Shown one piece after another: positions 33,911 through 42,106 of a DNA stretch of 64,000 nt. The notes beneath the pieces were generated by a model. It ran no database searches. It saw only the letters and a program-made list of their open reading frames with translations, and was not told where the DNA came from. Position numbers and translations under genes: made by a program. Positions within the stretch are counted from its first letter, which is position 1. Every line of letters starts with the position of its first letter. This DNA comes from CAYVAP01 sp964343195. GTDB lineage: Bacteria > Bacteroidota > Bacteroidia > J057. The stretch lies in the NCBI GenBank assembly GCA_964343195.1, contig CAYFIR010000016.1, positions 1 to 64,000 of the forward strand, written 5' to 3'.

Positions 33911-35239
33911 TTAAACCGGCTCGGCGACCTTCTCAGGCTCTTCGTGATAGGTTTTACGCTGAAATGGCCGGATGATCAGGCGGGTGCCTTTGTCGTAGGT
34001 GAAGTAACTCCATACCCAGTTGACGAAAACTACCGCCTTGTTCCGAAAGCCAATCAGGTAGAAAATGTGGACAAACATCCATCCCATCCAGGCGGGGAAG
34101 CCTTTCATGTGAAGTTTGCGGAACTCCAGCACCGCCTTGTTGCGGCCAATTGTGGCCATGGAACCTTTGTCGAAGTATTCAAACTTTTCCAGGGAGGCAC
34201 CCTTGGCGATTCGCTTCAGGTTTTTTCCCAATTGGGTACCCATTTGCATGGCAGTAGGGGCGACCTGTGGATGGCCATTGGGCCAGTCTTCAGTTTCCAT
34301 ATAGGCGAGGTCTCCAATAGCAAAAACATTTTCCATGCCCTGAACGCGGTTGTAAACGTCGACCTTTATGCGGTTTCCTCGGGCAATCTGCTCTTTGTTG
34401 AGGCCTTCTTCAGGGACATTCCCCTTGATACCAGCGGCCCAGATGACGGTGGCAGCCTGCAACTCCAGCCCATCGTGGGTACGGACCATTTCTCCATCAA
34501 AATCGGTAACACGGCTATTGAGGTGAACTTCAACGCCCATGCGTTCCAGGTCCTTGAGGGCATCCTGACTTGACTGATCAGACATTCCGGCAAGCAGACG
34601 TGGTCCGCCCTCTACCAGGTGAATGCTCATCAGGTTAAAGTCCAGCTCCGGATAATCGTGCGGAAGTACATGAGACTTTAGTTCAGCCAGTGCCCCGGCA
34701 GTCTCTACGCCGGTAGGCCCTCCCCCTACGATCACAAAGTCCATCAGGAGGTCCCGGACACTCAAATCATCGGTTTCATGGGTTTGCTCGAAGTTTTGAA
34801 GTATCAAACTACGGAGGTCTAGCGCCTCCGGGACACTCTTCATTCCATTGGAGAGCTTCTCGATTTTTTCATTCCCGAAAAAATTTGTGGAAGATCCGGT
34901 AGCCAGCACCAAAAAGTCATACTCGATGGGGCCCAGAGTGGTGTGTACCAGTTTGCTTTCATGGTCCACTCCATTGACAGTTGTCATTCGGAAGTGGAAG
35001 TTCTTTTGCTTACCAAACATCTTACGAAGTGGGAAAGCAATGGAGTCAGGTTCCAGGCCGCCGGTGGCTACCTGGTAGAGTAACGGTTGGAAGGTGTGGT
35101 AGTTGTGGCGGTCCAGCATGACGACCTGATAGGGTTGATCAGCCAGGGCATTGGCCACATTGATTCCTCCAAAACCGCCCCCAACAATTACAACACGGGG
35201 ATTATCAGAGATAGGAAGATTAGCTTTCATTATTTTCAA
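33911..35239 (-). CDS. ndh: Type II NADH dehydrogenase (NDH-2), FAD-dependent
   Basis: Oxidises NADH and reduces quinone at the inner membrane without pumping protons. The protein has 442 residues with an FAD-binding motif VVIVGGGFGGINVANAL near residue 17, the LVLATGSS-type strand (FLVLATGSSTNFF), a NADH-binding motif VIVGGGPTGVETAGAL near 167, and AIGDLAYM for FAD near 311. The C-terminal part (about 370-430) is hydrophobic and amphipathic (GWMFVHIFYLIGFRNKAVVFVNW), as expected for membrane attachment. ATG at 35230 (three codons later) is an equally good start. It stands alone, convergent with rpoD and divergent from the PcrB/GGGPS gene. Confidence 0.93.
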   Translation of the reverse strand: MKIMKANLPISDNPRVVIVGGGFGGINVANALADQPYQVVMLDRHNYHTFQPLLYQVATGGLEPDSIAFPLRKMFGKQKNFHFRMTTVNGVDHESKLVHTTLGPIEYDFLVLATGSSTNFFGNEKIEKLSNGMKSVPEALDLRSLILQNFEQTHETDDLSVRDLLMDFVIVGGGPTGVETAGALAELKSHVLPHDYPELDFNLMSIHLVEGGPRLLAGMSDQSSQDALKDLERMGVEVHLNSRVTDFDGEMVRTHDGLELQAATVIWAAGIKGNVPEEGLNKEQIARGNRIKVDVYNRVQGMENVFAIGDLAYMETEDWPNGHPQVAPTAMQMGTQLGKNLKRIAKGASLEKFEYFDKGSMATIGRNKAVLEFRKLHMKGFPAWMGWMFVHIFYLIGFRNKAVVFVNWVWSYFTYDKGTRLIIRPFQRKTYHEEPEKVAEPV

Positions 35240-35357
35240 TTTTTAGTGGAAGCTTACTTTGTTTACGTGCATATTCTATACTTGTTGAACTATGGAGGCT
35301 GAATTTTGCTAAATTGGGCAGGGAATAAACTATTTCAGCCATTCTGCATTACACCAC

Positions 35358-36107
35358 ATGCCCCAAACCCTACAAGCTCATTTTGATGCCCTAAAGCAAT
35401 CTGGAAAAAAGGGCCTGCTGGTACTAATTGATCCCGATAAAATACCCAACCCTCTGGAGGGGTTTATCAGACGTGTGGAAGCTGTGGGGTCACTTGCCAT
35501 ATTGGTGGGAGGTAGCCTGACCCTGGACGAAGAAATTCGTCAGCTTATTCCCAGAATCAAGGAGTTGACCGATCTTCCGGTAATCCTTTTTCCCGGAAAT
35601 GTCAATCAGGTGGTCTCAGCTGCTGATGGGATTCTGCTTCTTTCCCTGATCAGTGGCCGTAACCCCGATCTCCTCATAGGCCGACATGTGGAGGCAGCTC
35701 CGCTGATAAAAGCCTCTGGCCTGCAGGTGCTCCCTACTGGCTACCTGCTCATAGAGTCAGGTGTAGCTACTACGGTGAATTACATCAGTCAGACTATCCC
35801 AATTCCCCGGCAAAAGTCTGAGATTGCCATGTGTACTGCACTCGCAGGGGAGCAGCTAGGTCTCAGAATGATGTATCTCGATGGGGGTAGTGGTGCCCGG
35901 TATCCCGTGCCAGCGGAAATGATTTCAAGTGTGGCCGAGGCACTGAGCATTCCATTAATTGTAGGGGGAGGCATCAGGTCCGCAGAGGCTGTACAGTCTG
36001 CATGGAGAGCTGGTGCCGACCTGGTAGTCGTAGGAACCGTGCTGGAGGATCCTCGTCTTGGAGAGGATTTTTTGACTGAAATGACACATGTCAAAATAAA
36101 CCTATAA
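35358..36107 (+). CDS. Geranylgeranylglyceryl/heptaprenylglyceryl phosphate synthase (PcrB/GGGPS family)
   Basis: Joins glycerol-1-phosphate to a polyprenyl diphosphate, the step that begins ether-lipid synthesis in archaea. It has 249 residues in a TIM-barrel fold. Visible motifs are LIDPDK (residues 22-27), VGGS (near 51), FPGN (near 79), the YLDGGSGA phosphate/substrate loop, VGGGIRS and VVGTVLED near the C-terminus. Bacteroidetes carry group II enzymes of this family, some shown to make geranylgeranylglyceryl phosphate; the chain length and product here are not decided by the sequence. It is transcribed alone, divergent from ndh, with a terminator at 36132. Confidence 0.92.
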   Translation: MPQTLQAHFDALKQSGKKGLLVLIDPDKIPNPLEGFIRRVEAVGSLAILVGGSLTLDEEIRQLIPRIKELTDLPVILFPGNVNQVVSAADGILLLSLISGRNPDLLIGRHVEAAPLIKASGLQVLPTGYLLIESGVATTVNYISQTIPIPRQKSEIAMCTALAGEQLGLRMMYLDGGSGARYPVPAEMISSVAEALSIPLIVGGGIRSAEAVQSAWRAGADLVVVGTVLEDPRLGEDFLTEMTHVKINL

Positions 36108-36131
36108 TAAAAATTATATATTTTTTAGGCT

Positions 36132-36168
36132 CCAAAACGCTAATTACAGCGTTTGGGAAGGGCTTTTT
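36132..36168 (+). terminator. Intrinsic terminator of the PcrB/GGGPS gene
   Basis: AAACGCT (36135-36141) pairs with AGCGTTT (36148-36154), extended by CC/GG beyond one mismatch, then a GGGC step and TTTTTT. It lies 28 bp after the stop. Confidence 0.7.
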
Positions 36169-36235
36169 TGCTTTTAAGTAAACTCTTAGGCCAAAAACAG
36201 TAAACAATGGCCTCCTGTGTACAGTTTTAGGTGCG

Positions 36236-37030
36236 ATGGATGTAGTAACGCAAATAATAGCCGGTCTCCTAATAGGGACCGTCGTAGCTGGCTTTGTGAT
36301 GTGTCGCCCTGCACAACGTTTCAAAATTGTGTTGGCAGGGGGCTTGGGAGGGATTTTCCCCGAAGTGGATACCTTGTCTTTGATGCCCTGGTTTGATCGG
36401 ACTTTGGGAAAATGGATGGGGATTAACCAAAGTGGGATCGACATTTATTTTGGGAACGAATGGTTTTCCCACCAGGCTTTTACACACTCTTTACTGGGGC
36501 TATTGTGTTGTACTGGAGCTATCTGGTTTCTCAATATCCTGTTTTACACCCATGTGATAAAGCATGCACGAACCTGGAAAGCGGCTGGGAGTTACCTGGC
36601 TCCATATTTCATAGCTTTTGCTGGTGGGTACCTCTTGCATCTTGTGCTTGACCTGTTTACTCCGGCTGGACCATGGGGAGGCATCAGACTGTTTTTCCCG
36701 ATGGATGTTTACATCGGCGGATGGGGAAAGCTGTGGTGGTGGAATAACTATGATATTACCCTTGTGCTTTTCCTGGGCCTTATGATGAATGTTCTGTCTC
36801 TTATCTCTATTCCGATCATGGATCGGAAAATGAAGATCATTCCCTCCATGGTGCTGGCCCTGGCGCTCATTGGAATCAGTATCCAGATCAATTCCCGGCA
36901 TTTTAACTTTAATCAGCCTGGCTATATGGGCAGGGAAGCTGCATCTCACCATATACAGCAGCAGGTACTGGCACCTCCAGTTTATGAAGCCATGGCCTGG
37001 GTGGACCAAAGGCTGCCTGTATATTTTTGA
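36236..37030 (+). CDS. YdjM/DUF457-like inner-membrane metal-dependent hydrolase
   Basis: A 264-residue integral membrane protein of the DUF457 (YdjM, LexA-regulated in E. coli) family of putative metal-dependent hydrolases. It has five or six hydrophobic segments. The family pattern is visible: GGIFPEVDTLSL (conserved Asp) near residue 39, HQAFTHSLLG (two His) near 78, GGYLLHLVLDLFTPAG (His, Asp) near 130 and a C-terminal HFNFN-rich periplasmic tail. These His/Asp residues in membrane helices suggest a metal site related to membrane phospholipid phosphatases, but activity is unproven. It is separated from the PcrB gene by a terminator, so it is probably independent. Confidence 0.82.
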   Translation: MDVVTQIIAGLLIGTVVAGFVMCRPAQRFKIVLAGGLGGIFPEVDTLSLMPWFDRTLGKWMGINQSGIDIYFGNEWFSHQAFTHSLLGLLCCTGAIWFLNILFYTHVIKHARTWKAAGSYLAPYFIAFAGGYLLHLVLDLFTPAGPWGGIRLFFPMDVYIGGWGKLWWWNNYDITLVLFLGLMMNVLSLISIPIMDRKMKIIPSMVLALALIGISIQINSRHFNFNQPGYMGREAASHHIQQQVLAPPVYEAMAWVDQRLPVYF

Positions 37031-37144
37031 TCGCGCGCGACTGTCTGGTGGATAAGCTTGTAGTTCAGAGTGCTACTGATGAGCCGCATACCCTTTACCC
37101 GATCTTTTCTGCCCGTATGCTTAAGCACCTGGACAAAAGTAATT

Positions 37145-37220
37145 AGGTATGAAGGGTATGGGGAAATGAAGGGAAACAGGTCCTACATACCTTTATACCT
37201 CCATTTCCTTTATACCTTTT
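37145..37220. terminator. Probable bidirectional terminator between the YdjM-like gene and aat
   Basis: AGGTATGAAGG (37145-37155) pairs with CCTTTATACCT (37207-37217) with one G-T pair, extended inward by AAATG/CATTT after a bulge, then TTTT on the plus strand. It lies between convergent genes. Confidence 0.5.
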
Positions 37221-37295
37221 ACTGGTTTACATCTGTCCACCTGCTTAGTTGTTATGTTAACAGTCCTTGGTGGGAGAAGCTACAATCCCGGATGA

Positions 37296-38000
37296 TTAAT
37301 CAGATTTGAGCCGCTTAAAGTATTCTCCCCAGTTGCCGAGAATGGTAGGTTTCTCTTCATTTTTGCTTAAATGATGCAGAAAATCTTCCCTCGGAATCTC
37401 TTTTGCCCCAAGGCTGGCAAGGTGATCGGTATAGACTTGGCAGTCAATGAGATCGAATCCTTCCTCCGTCAGTTCCCGAACCAGCGTGATAAATGCAGCC
37501 TTACTGGCATTGCTGGCATGTGAAAACATGGATTCTCCAAAAAAGCAGCGGCCAAGGGAAACACCGTAGAGACCCCCTACCAGTTTTCCCTCCTGCCAGG
37601 CTTCTACTGAATGGGCAAGTCCTCTCCTGTGTAATTCTTCGTAGGCTTCTCGCATTTCAGCGGTAATCCAGGTGCCATCCTGCCCTTTTCGTGGGGCCGT
37701 TTTACAATTATCAATGACGGAAGAAAATGCCTGATCGTAGGTAATGTGAAACCGATTCTGGTTCAGAATAGGCCTCATTGATTTTGAAACCTTCAGTTCA
37801 TCGGGATACAGGACAAATCTGGGGTCTGGGGACCACCACAGGATAGGCTGTGGATAGCTATACCATGGGAAGATGCCTAGCATATACGCCAGAATCAGTC
37901 TTTCTGGACTCAAATCCCCTCCGAAGGCGAGCAAACCATCGTGCTCCGCTTCCTGGGGTAGGGGAAATACCAGATTTTCATCCAGGGCATAGACAGCCAT
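37296..38000 (-). CDS. aat: Leucyl/phenylalanyl-tRNA-protein transferase
   Basis: Adds Leu or Phe to the N-terminus of proteins with basic N-terminal residues, marking them for ClpS-dependent degradation. It has 234 residues with the family motifs FPWYSYPQPILWWSPDPR (residues 44-61), WITAEMREAYEELHRRGLAHSVE, GGLYGVSLGRCFFGESMFS and the C-terminal LIDCQVYTDHLASLGA. All are complete. The gene for ClpS lies just upstream on the same strand (220 bp apart), so the two steps of the N-degron pathway are encoded together. The gap suggests two promoters or a loose operon. Confidence 0.97.
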   Translation of the reverse strand: MAVYALDENLVFPLPQEAEHDGLLAFGGDLSPERLILAYMLGIFPWYSYPQPILWWSPDPRFVLYPDELKVSKSMRPILNQNRFHITYDQAFSSVIDNCKTAPRKGQDGTWITAEMREAYEELHRRGLAHSVEAWQEGKLVGGLYGVSLGRCFFGESMFSHASNASKAAFITLVRELTEEGFDLIDCQVYTDHLASLGAKEIPREDFLHHLSKNEEKPTILGNWGEYFKRLKSD

Positions 38001-38219
38001 CGGAAATGAGCGCTAATTAACACCTGTTCAGACTCTGGAACTGTTGTCAGATTCTAAAAGGATTTGACAGGAATATGATCAGAATAATGAAGCATGAGAG
38101 GTGGCCTTATCTCTCTTTGTCGGGCCCAGAGGAATTCAATGAGAGCGAATCAAAGCAGTCTGTATCAAGGCTGATTGCCAGAAAAATACCTGACAGGTCA
38201 ATCATGCTTTGTTGGACAG

Positions 38220-38570
38220 TTAGTCCACTTCCTCCATAGTGGCGCCAATGCCTCGGTCTACAAGCCCTTCTCTCATGGGAGCTATTTTTTTCCTTGCCCC
38301 CTGCTTCACGGCATATTTACCTTTGTAGTGAATGATCCAGGCTGATTGCTCGGCCTGCTCTACTGTGTGTCCACAGATTTCAACGAGAGACTGGATAACC
38401 CAGTCAAAGGTATTGACCTCGTCGTTCCATACAATCAGGTTGACCGGAGTATCGGTATCTACGACTTCGAGTACCTGCTCTAGCTCTTTGACGGCTACAT
38501 TTTGAAGGCTGGTGAAAGAATTGGCAGGCATATCTGAATTATTTTCTGTTAAGGTGTTATTTTTTGGCAT
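38220..38570 (-). CDS. clpS: ClpS, N-degron adaptor of the Clp protease
   Basis: Binds proteins with N-terminal Leu, Phe, Trp or Tyr and delivers them to the Clp ATPase. It has 116 residues with a flexible N-terminal tail (about 1-38) and the ClpS core (about 39-112): LIVWNDEVNTFDWVIQSL, where Asn-Asp is the binding-pocket motif, then CGHTVEQAEQSAWIIHYKG, with the conserved His, and the AxxG-type C-terminus. It is transcribed from a TACTTTTG element at 38590. It lies beside aat on the same strand, forming a two-gene N-degron locus. Confidence 0.95.
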   Translation of the reverse strand: MPKNNTLTENNSDMPANSFTSLQNVAVKELEQVLEVVDTDTPVNLIVWNDEVNTFDWVIQSLVEICGHTVEQAEQSAWIIHYKGKYAVKQGARKKIAPMREGLVDRGIGATMEEVD

Positions 38571-38589
38571 GGGCCTATTAATTCAATAG

Positions 38590-38597
38590 CAAAAGTA
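38590..38597 (-). promoter_or_regulatory. -7 element of clpS
   Basis: TACTTTTG on the minus strand is a perfect TAnnTTTG match, 20 bp upstream of the clpS start codon, giving a very short leader. Confidence 0.5.
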
Positions 38598-38671
38598 CGA
38601 TTTTCAAATCCAAAAATAAAGGAGCATTTACGCTTCAGCTTTACAAACGAAACGCAGAAAGCGGTCTTATT

Positions 38672-39841
38672 ATGCTATTACGTAGTGTTTTTATCCTTGG
38701 GTTCATGTTTACAACCATATCTACGTCATTTGGTTGGGGCTTCTGGGCTCATCAGCGGATAAACCGACTGGCGGTATTTACACTTCCACCGGAGATGCTG
38801 GGGATTTACAAAGAGAACCTTGAGTATATCACAGAGCATGCTGTTGACCCGGACAAGCGCCGCTATGCAGTAGACGGGGAAGCGGCCCATCATTACATTG
38901 ACATCGACCACTATGGTACCTATCCCTTTGAAAATGTTCCCCGATACTGGGACGAAGCCGTTGCCAGGCTTAGCGCAGATACCCTGGAGGCCTATGGTGT
39001 AGTTCCCTATCACATTCCAGTAGTGGTGTATTGGCTAAGCGAAGCCTTCAGGGAACAGGATCTGGAAAAAATCATGAAAATATCAACGGACCTCGGGCAT
39101 TATATAGGAGATGCCCACGTGCCGTTGCATACAACCCTGAATTATAACGGGCAGCTCACAGGGCAGAAAGGAATCCATGGCTTTTGGGAGTCCCGGCTCC
39201 CGGAGCTGTTTGCAGAAGACTATGACTTCTTTGTAGGTCAGGCATATTACATATCCGACATTTACATGGAAGCCTGGGATGCAGTCCTGGAAAGCCATCG
39301 CCACGTAGAGACGGTGCTGGGATTGGAGCGTCAGCTGAGTGAAGATTTTCCGGCGAGCAAAAAGTATGGCTATGAAAGTCGCAACAATCTGACGGTCAGG
39401 ACCTATTCTCGAGAATACTCCCGTGCCTATCACGAGATGATGGATGGAATGGTCGAAGCCCGGATGCGTCAGGCCATTTATCGCATAGGATCTTTTTGGT
39501 ACACGGCCTGGAAGCTGGCAGGGTCACCGGATTTAAGTGGGTTGAGAAAAAATGGCCCACTGGAAGTCGAGCCTGTTGAGTTTGAACGAAAACTCAGAAT
39601 AGAAGACCGCGAAGAATTTGACCTGGGCTATCGATTTATGCGGCCCGGTCTCCAGGCCAAACCCATGGGGCTGTACCGATACCTGGCCGCAGTGCCTATC
39701 CCAGAGCAGCGGGATCACCGCGAAGATCGGGAAAAAGCCATGGCATTTTTTCGGAAGAAGCAGATCCCTTGGATATGGGAACCCTGGCAATATTTTTGTT
39801 ACACAGATAATCAAGGTCTAAGGAAATTTCGACATATTTAG
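38672..39841 (+). CDS. Exported S1/P1-nuclease / zinc-phospholipase C-like hydrolase
   Basis: A 389-residue exported enzyme of the zinc-dependent phospholipase C and S1/P1 nuclease superfamily. The signal peptide would be cut after Gly21, leaving Trp22 as the new N-terminus in WGFWAH. This reproduces the W1-G-x-x-x-H6 start of S1/P1 nucleases, whose N-terminal Trp binds zinc. Further metal ligands are visible: AHHYIDIDHY, DLGHYIGDAHVPLH (His-Asp-His) and KGIHGFWESRLPE, which resembles NLHxxWD of the nucleases. It is the first of a run of genes with short gaps (29, 18 and 31 bp) that includes two DUF4230 proteins and a WG-repeat protein. Whether it cuts lipids or nucleic acids is open. Confidence 0.85.
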   Translation: MLLRSVFILGFMFTTISTSFGWGFWAHQRINRLAVFTLPPEMLGIYKENLEYITEHAVDPDKRRYAVDGEAAHHYIDIDHYGTYPFENVPRYWDEAVARLSADTLEAYGVVPYHIPVVVYWLSEAFREQDLEKIMKISTDLGHYIGDAHVPLHTTLNYNGQLTGQKGIHGFWESRLPELFAEDYDFFVGQAYYISDIYMEAWDAVLESHRHVETVLGLERQLSEDFPASKKYGYESRNNLTVRTYSREYSRAYHEMMDGMVEARMRQAIYRIGSFWYTAWKLAGSPDLSGLRKNGPLEVEPVEFERKLRIEDREEFDLGYRFMRPGLQAKPMGLYRYLAAVPIPEQRDHREDREKAMAFFRKKQIPWIWEPWQYFCYTDNQGLRKFRHI

Positions 39842-39870
39842 ATCCACATCACCCCTATTACTGTAAGGCC

Positions 39871-40740
39871 ATGGCCCAAGACCCTACTCAGCCTGGTGCG
39901 AATCCAGCTGGCTCCGAAAAGCCCAATATGTGGCGGCGTATGGGGCACGAACTTCGCCAGGAACTTTCTCAGATCAAACGGGACTCGGATTCAGACGATT
40001 TTGATGACGAAGCCAATGCCCTGGCCGTCGGGGTAATTGTCCTTGGGTTGTTGATTGCGAGTTTTTTTCTGGTTCGGTATCTGGTGAAAGATAAACCCAT
40101 CGACCCGGGCTATTCGCAACTTGAAGCCATTAAGCGGGTGGAGCACCTGGTACTGGTGAGACAGCATTATGAAACCCTCATTCCTGTTACCCGAAAAGGA
40201 GACCAGGAGGATTTGAAATTCCTGATGCGGGCCCCGGTGGAGATCGACGGGTATCTCGATATGAATGAGGTGGAATTTCAACTGGAGCCAGATAGTCTGG
40301 TGATTGTGTTTCTCCCTGCCGCCAAAATAGATACTCCATATTTGGACCTCGAAAACACCCAGGTCTATGCTCCTGGCCAATCTCTGCTGGAGGCCGTAGG
40401 TGAAGGCGTCAGGCGAGAAAGTACCACCTATCGGGATGCATACGATCAGATCAGAACAGCATTGATCGAGTCCAGGCAACATGTGAAAAGGCAGGCTTTT
40501 GCCAATGGAATACTGGGACAAACCCAGCAGGAGGGCCAGCGCTACCTGCGAAACCTGATCAATAGCCTGGGGTATCGGGTACGTTTTGTCGTGCCCACCC
40601 AGTTACCCGCAGGTACGAGTGATTCCACCCGACTGGAAATCATGTGGCAGCAGCTTCAGCGACTGGAGGGACAGGTGCCAATGGCTTCTGAAGCTGACCG
40701 TAGCAGCCTGTTATCAAATTTATCCCGAGTTCTCCGCTGA
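39871..40740 (+). CDS. DUF4230 membrane-anchored protein
   Basis: A 289-residue protein with a short cytoplasmic N-terminus, one transmembrane helix (about 49-69, ALAVGVIVLGLLIASFFLVRY) and an extracytoplasmic DUF4230 domain (about 80-245) recognisable by VEHLVLVRQHYETL, the VEIDGYLDMNEVEFQLEPDSLVIVFLPAAKIDTPYLD strand pair and the helical FANGILGQTQQEGQRYLRNLI end. A tail rich in Arg/Glu follows. The function of DUF4230 is unknown. It starts 29 bp behind the S1/P1-like gene and ends 18 bp before a second DUF4230 gene, so it is part of that operon. Confidence 0.85.
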   Translation: MAQDPTQPGANPAGSEKPNMWRRMGHELRQELSQIKRDSDSDDFDDEANALAVGVIVLGLLIASFFLVRYLVKDKPIDPGYSQLEAIKRVEHLVLVRQHYETLIPVTRKGDQEDLKFLMRAPVEIDGYLDMNEVEFQLEPDSLVIVFLPAAKIDTPYLDLENTQVYAPGQSLLEAVGEGVRRESTTYRDAYDQIRTALIESRQHVKRQAFANGILGQTQQEGQRYLRNLINSLGYRVRFVVPTQLPAGTSDSTRLEIMWQQLQRLEGQVPMASEADRSSLLSNLSRVLR

Positions 40741-40758
40741 CCCCCAACAAAATTTGAT

Positions 40759-42075
40759 ATGCTCACCTTTTTACGAATGATTGGCTGGCGAAATTTGCTC
40801 ATTGTCATCATGGCGCTTGCCCTGGTGCTATTGATTCGCCGCAGTTTTTTTGGTCAAAGTCAGCAGGAAATCAGGGTAAATGCCCTGTTTGATCAGGTGG
40901 ACTTTGTTCAGGAGCTCAACCTGGTGACCTATTACAGTGAGGAACTGCTGCAGATAGGAGGGCAGGATGATATCAAGCATGACATCAGGTCACTTGAGAC
41001 CCGACAGCGCGACTTGCAGGAAGAAGAAATCAGGCTTCAGGCCCATGACCGACTGGGGCAACGACGAGACTCGATCAGTAGCAGTAGATTACTCGGCCTT
41101 CGGGATGATCTTCGCCAGCAAACCGGACGACTGGATCATGTCAGAGACCTGCTGAGAGACTACCCAAGGCTCTGGGCAGGAATTCGGGGTAAGTTGCGCA
41201 AGAATCCCAATGCTTTTGGAGGGCAGGTAGCGGGATGGTATCGCCACATGGAAAACCTGGGGAGAAGCGACGAAGCGAATAGATTTGAGCAGCAGATTAA
41301 GCAGGAAGTAGAAGCTCAGGCTACGCGGTTAGCCGACGAAAAGTCAAGGCTGGAAGCCCAGATATCTCGTATCAGGGAACAAATACGAATTGAGGAGCGA
41401 AGCCTGAAATCCATTCGTCAGGAGCGCAACCAGCACCATGAAGCTTTGGTGAAGCTGCAATTGGAACTGGAGCAGACTACTCTTACCCTTCGATCCCGAC
41501 AGGAAGAGCTTGCTGCCATAGACAGCCTGGCTGATAGCAGACCTGTTAGGCAAAACCCTCCCAAACTGATGGCTGTAGTAGCCACGGGGGTTTCGGCCAG
41601 GACCGATTTGAGTCAGCTCAATTATGAAATCATACAGGATTCTATTTTACACTTTTCATGCCTGCCGCAGGCTGAAATTGATCCCCGGGTTGAAATGAAC
41701 CTGGCGGGGGAAAAGGGGCGATTCTCTCTGCTTTCTGGACGATTCAATGGGCTGTTCAATCCGCCAAGAGGAGAGGACGGCAACCGTGAGAGCATTTACC
41801 TGATGGTATATCGTGAGATGAAAGCTGCGCTGGAGAGCATGCGTCAGGAGGTTATACTGAATGCATTACAGCGTGGAATACTGGAAGAGGCAGATGGGCT
41901 TACCCGCTCCTATCTTGAGGAAACCGGGCATGCACTGGGATTTGCAAGGGTAACCTTTGGAGCACCCTGTGAAGCGCCTCACAAGGAGGGGGATGTTTCT
42001 ACAGAAGCCAGTACAGATCAGGGGCAGGAAACAGTAGACTCCCTTTTGCAGGAAATTGGAGAGATAAAAGAGTAA
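40759..42075 (+). CDS. DUF4230-like protein with long coiled-coil insertion
   Basis: A 438-residue membrane-anchored paralogue of the preceding gene: a transmembrane helix at about 11-27, then the first DUF4230 strand pair (ALFDQVDFVQELNLVTYYSEELL). The domain is then interrupted by a heptad-rich coiled coil (about 70-255, many Glu/Gln/Arg/Leu such as RIREQIRIEERSLKSIRQE). It resumes at about 268 (LMAVVATGVSARTDLSQLNYEI, the LPQAEIDPRVEMN strand) and ends with the helix ESMRQEVILNALQRGILEEADG. Last comes an acidic tail. The interruption is not seen in the neighbour. The coiled coil probably serves dimerisation or reaches across the periplasm; this is inferred from the heptads. Confidence 0.75.
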   Translation: MLTFLRMIGWRNLLIVIMALALVLLIRRSFFGQSQQEIRVNALFDQVDFVQELNLVTYYSEELLQIGGQDDIKHDIRSLETRQRDLQEEEIRLQAHDRLGQRRDSISSSRLLGLRDDLRQQTGRLDHVRDLLRDYPRLWAGIRGKLRKNPNAFGGQVAGWYRHMENLGRSDEANRFEQQIKQEVEAQATRLADEKSRLEAQISRIREQIRIEERSLKSIRQERNQHHEALVKLQLELEQTTLTLRSRQEELAAIDSLADSRPVRQNPPKLMAVVATGVSARTDLSQLNYEIIQDSILHFSCLPQAEIDPRVEMNLAGEKGRFSLLSGRFNGLFNPPRGEDGNRESIYLMVYREMKAALESMRQEVILNALQRGILEEADGLTRSYLEETGHALGFARVTFGAPCEAPHKEGDVSTEASTDQGQETVDSLLQEIGEIKE

Positions 42076-42106
42076 TTTTTTCTCATTTTTGTGACAGAAT
42101 GCGGCT

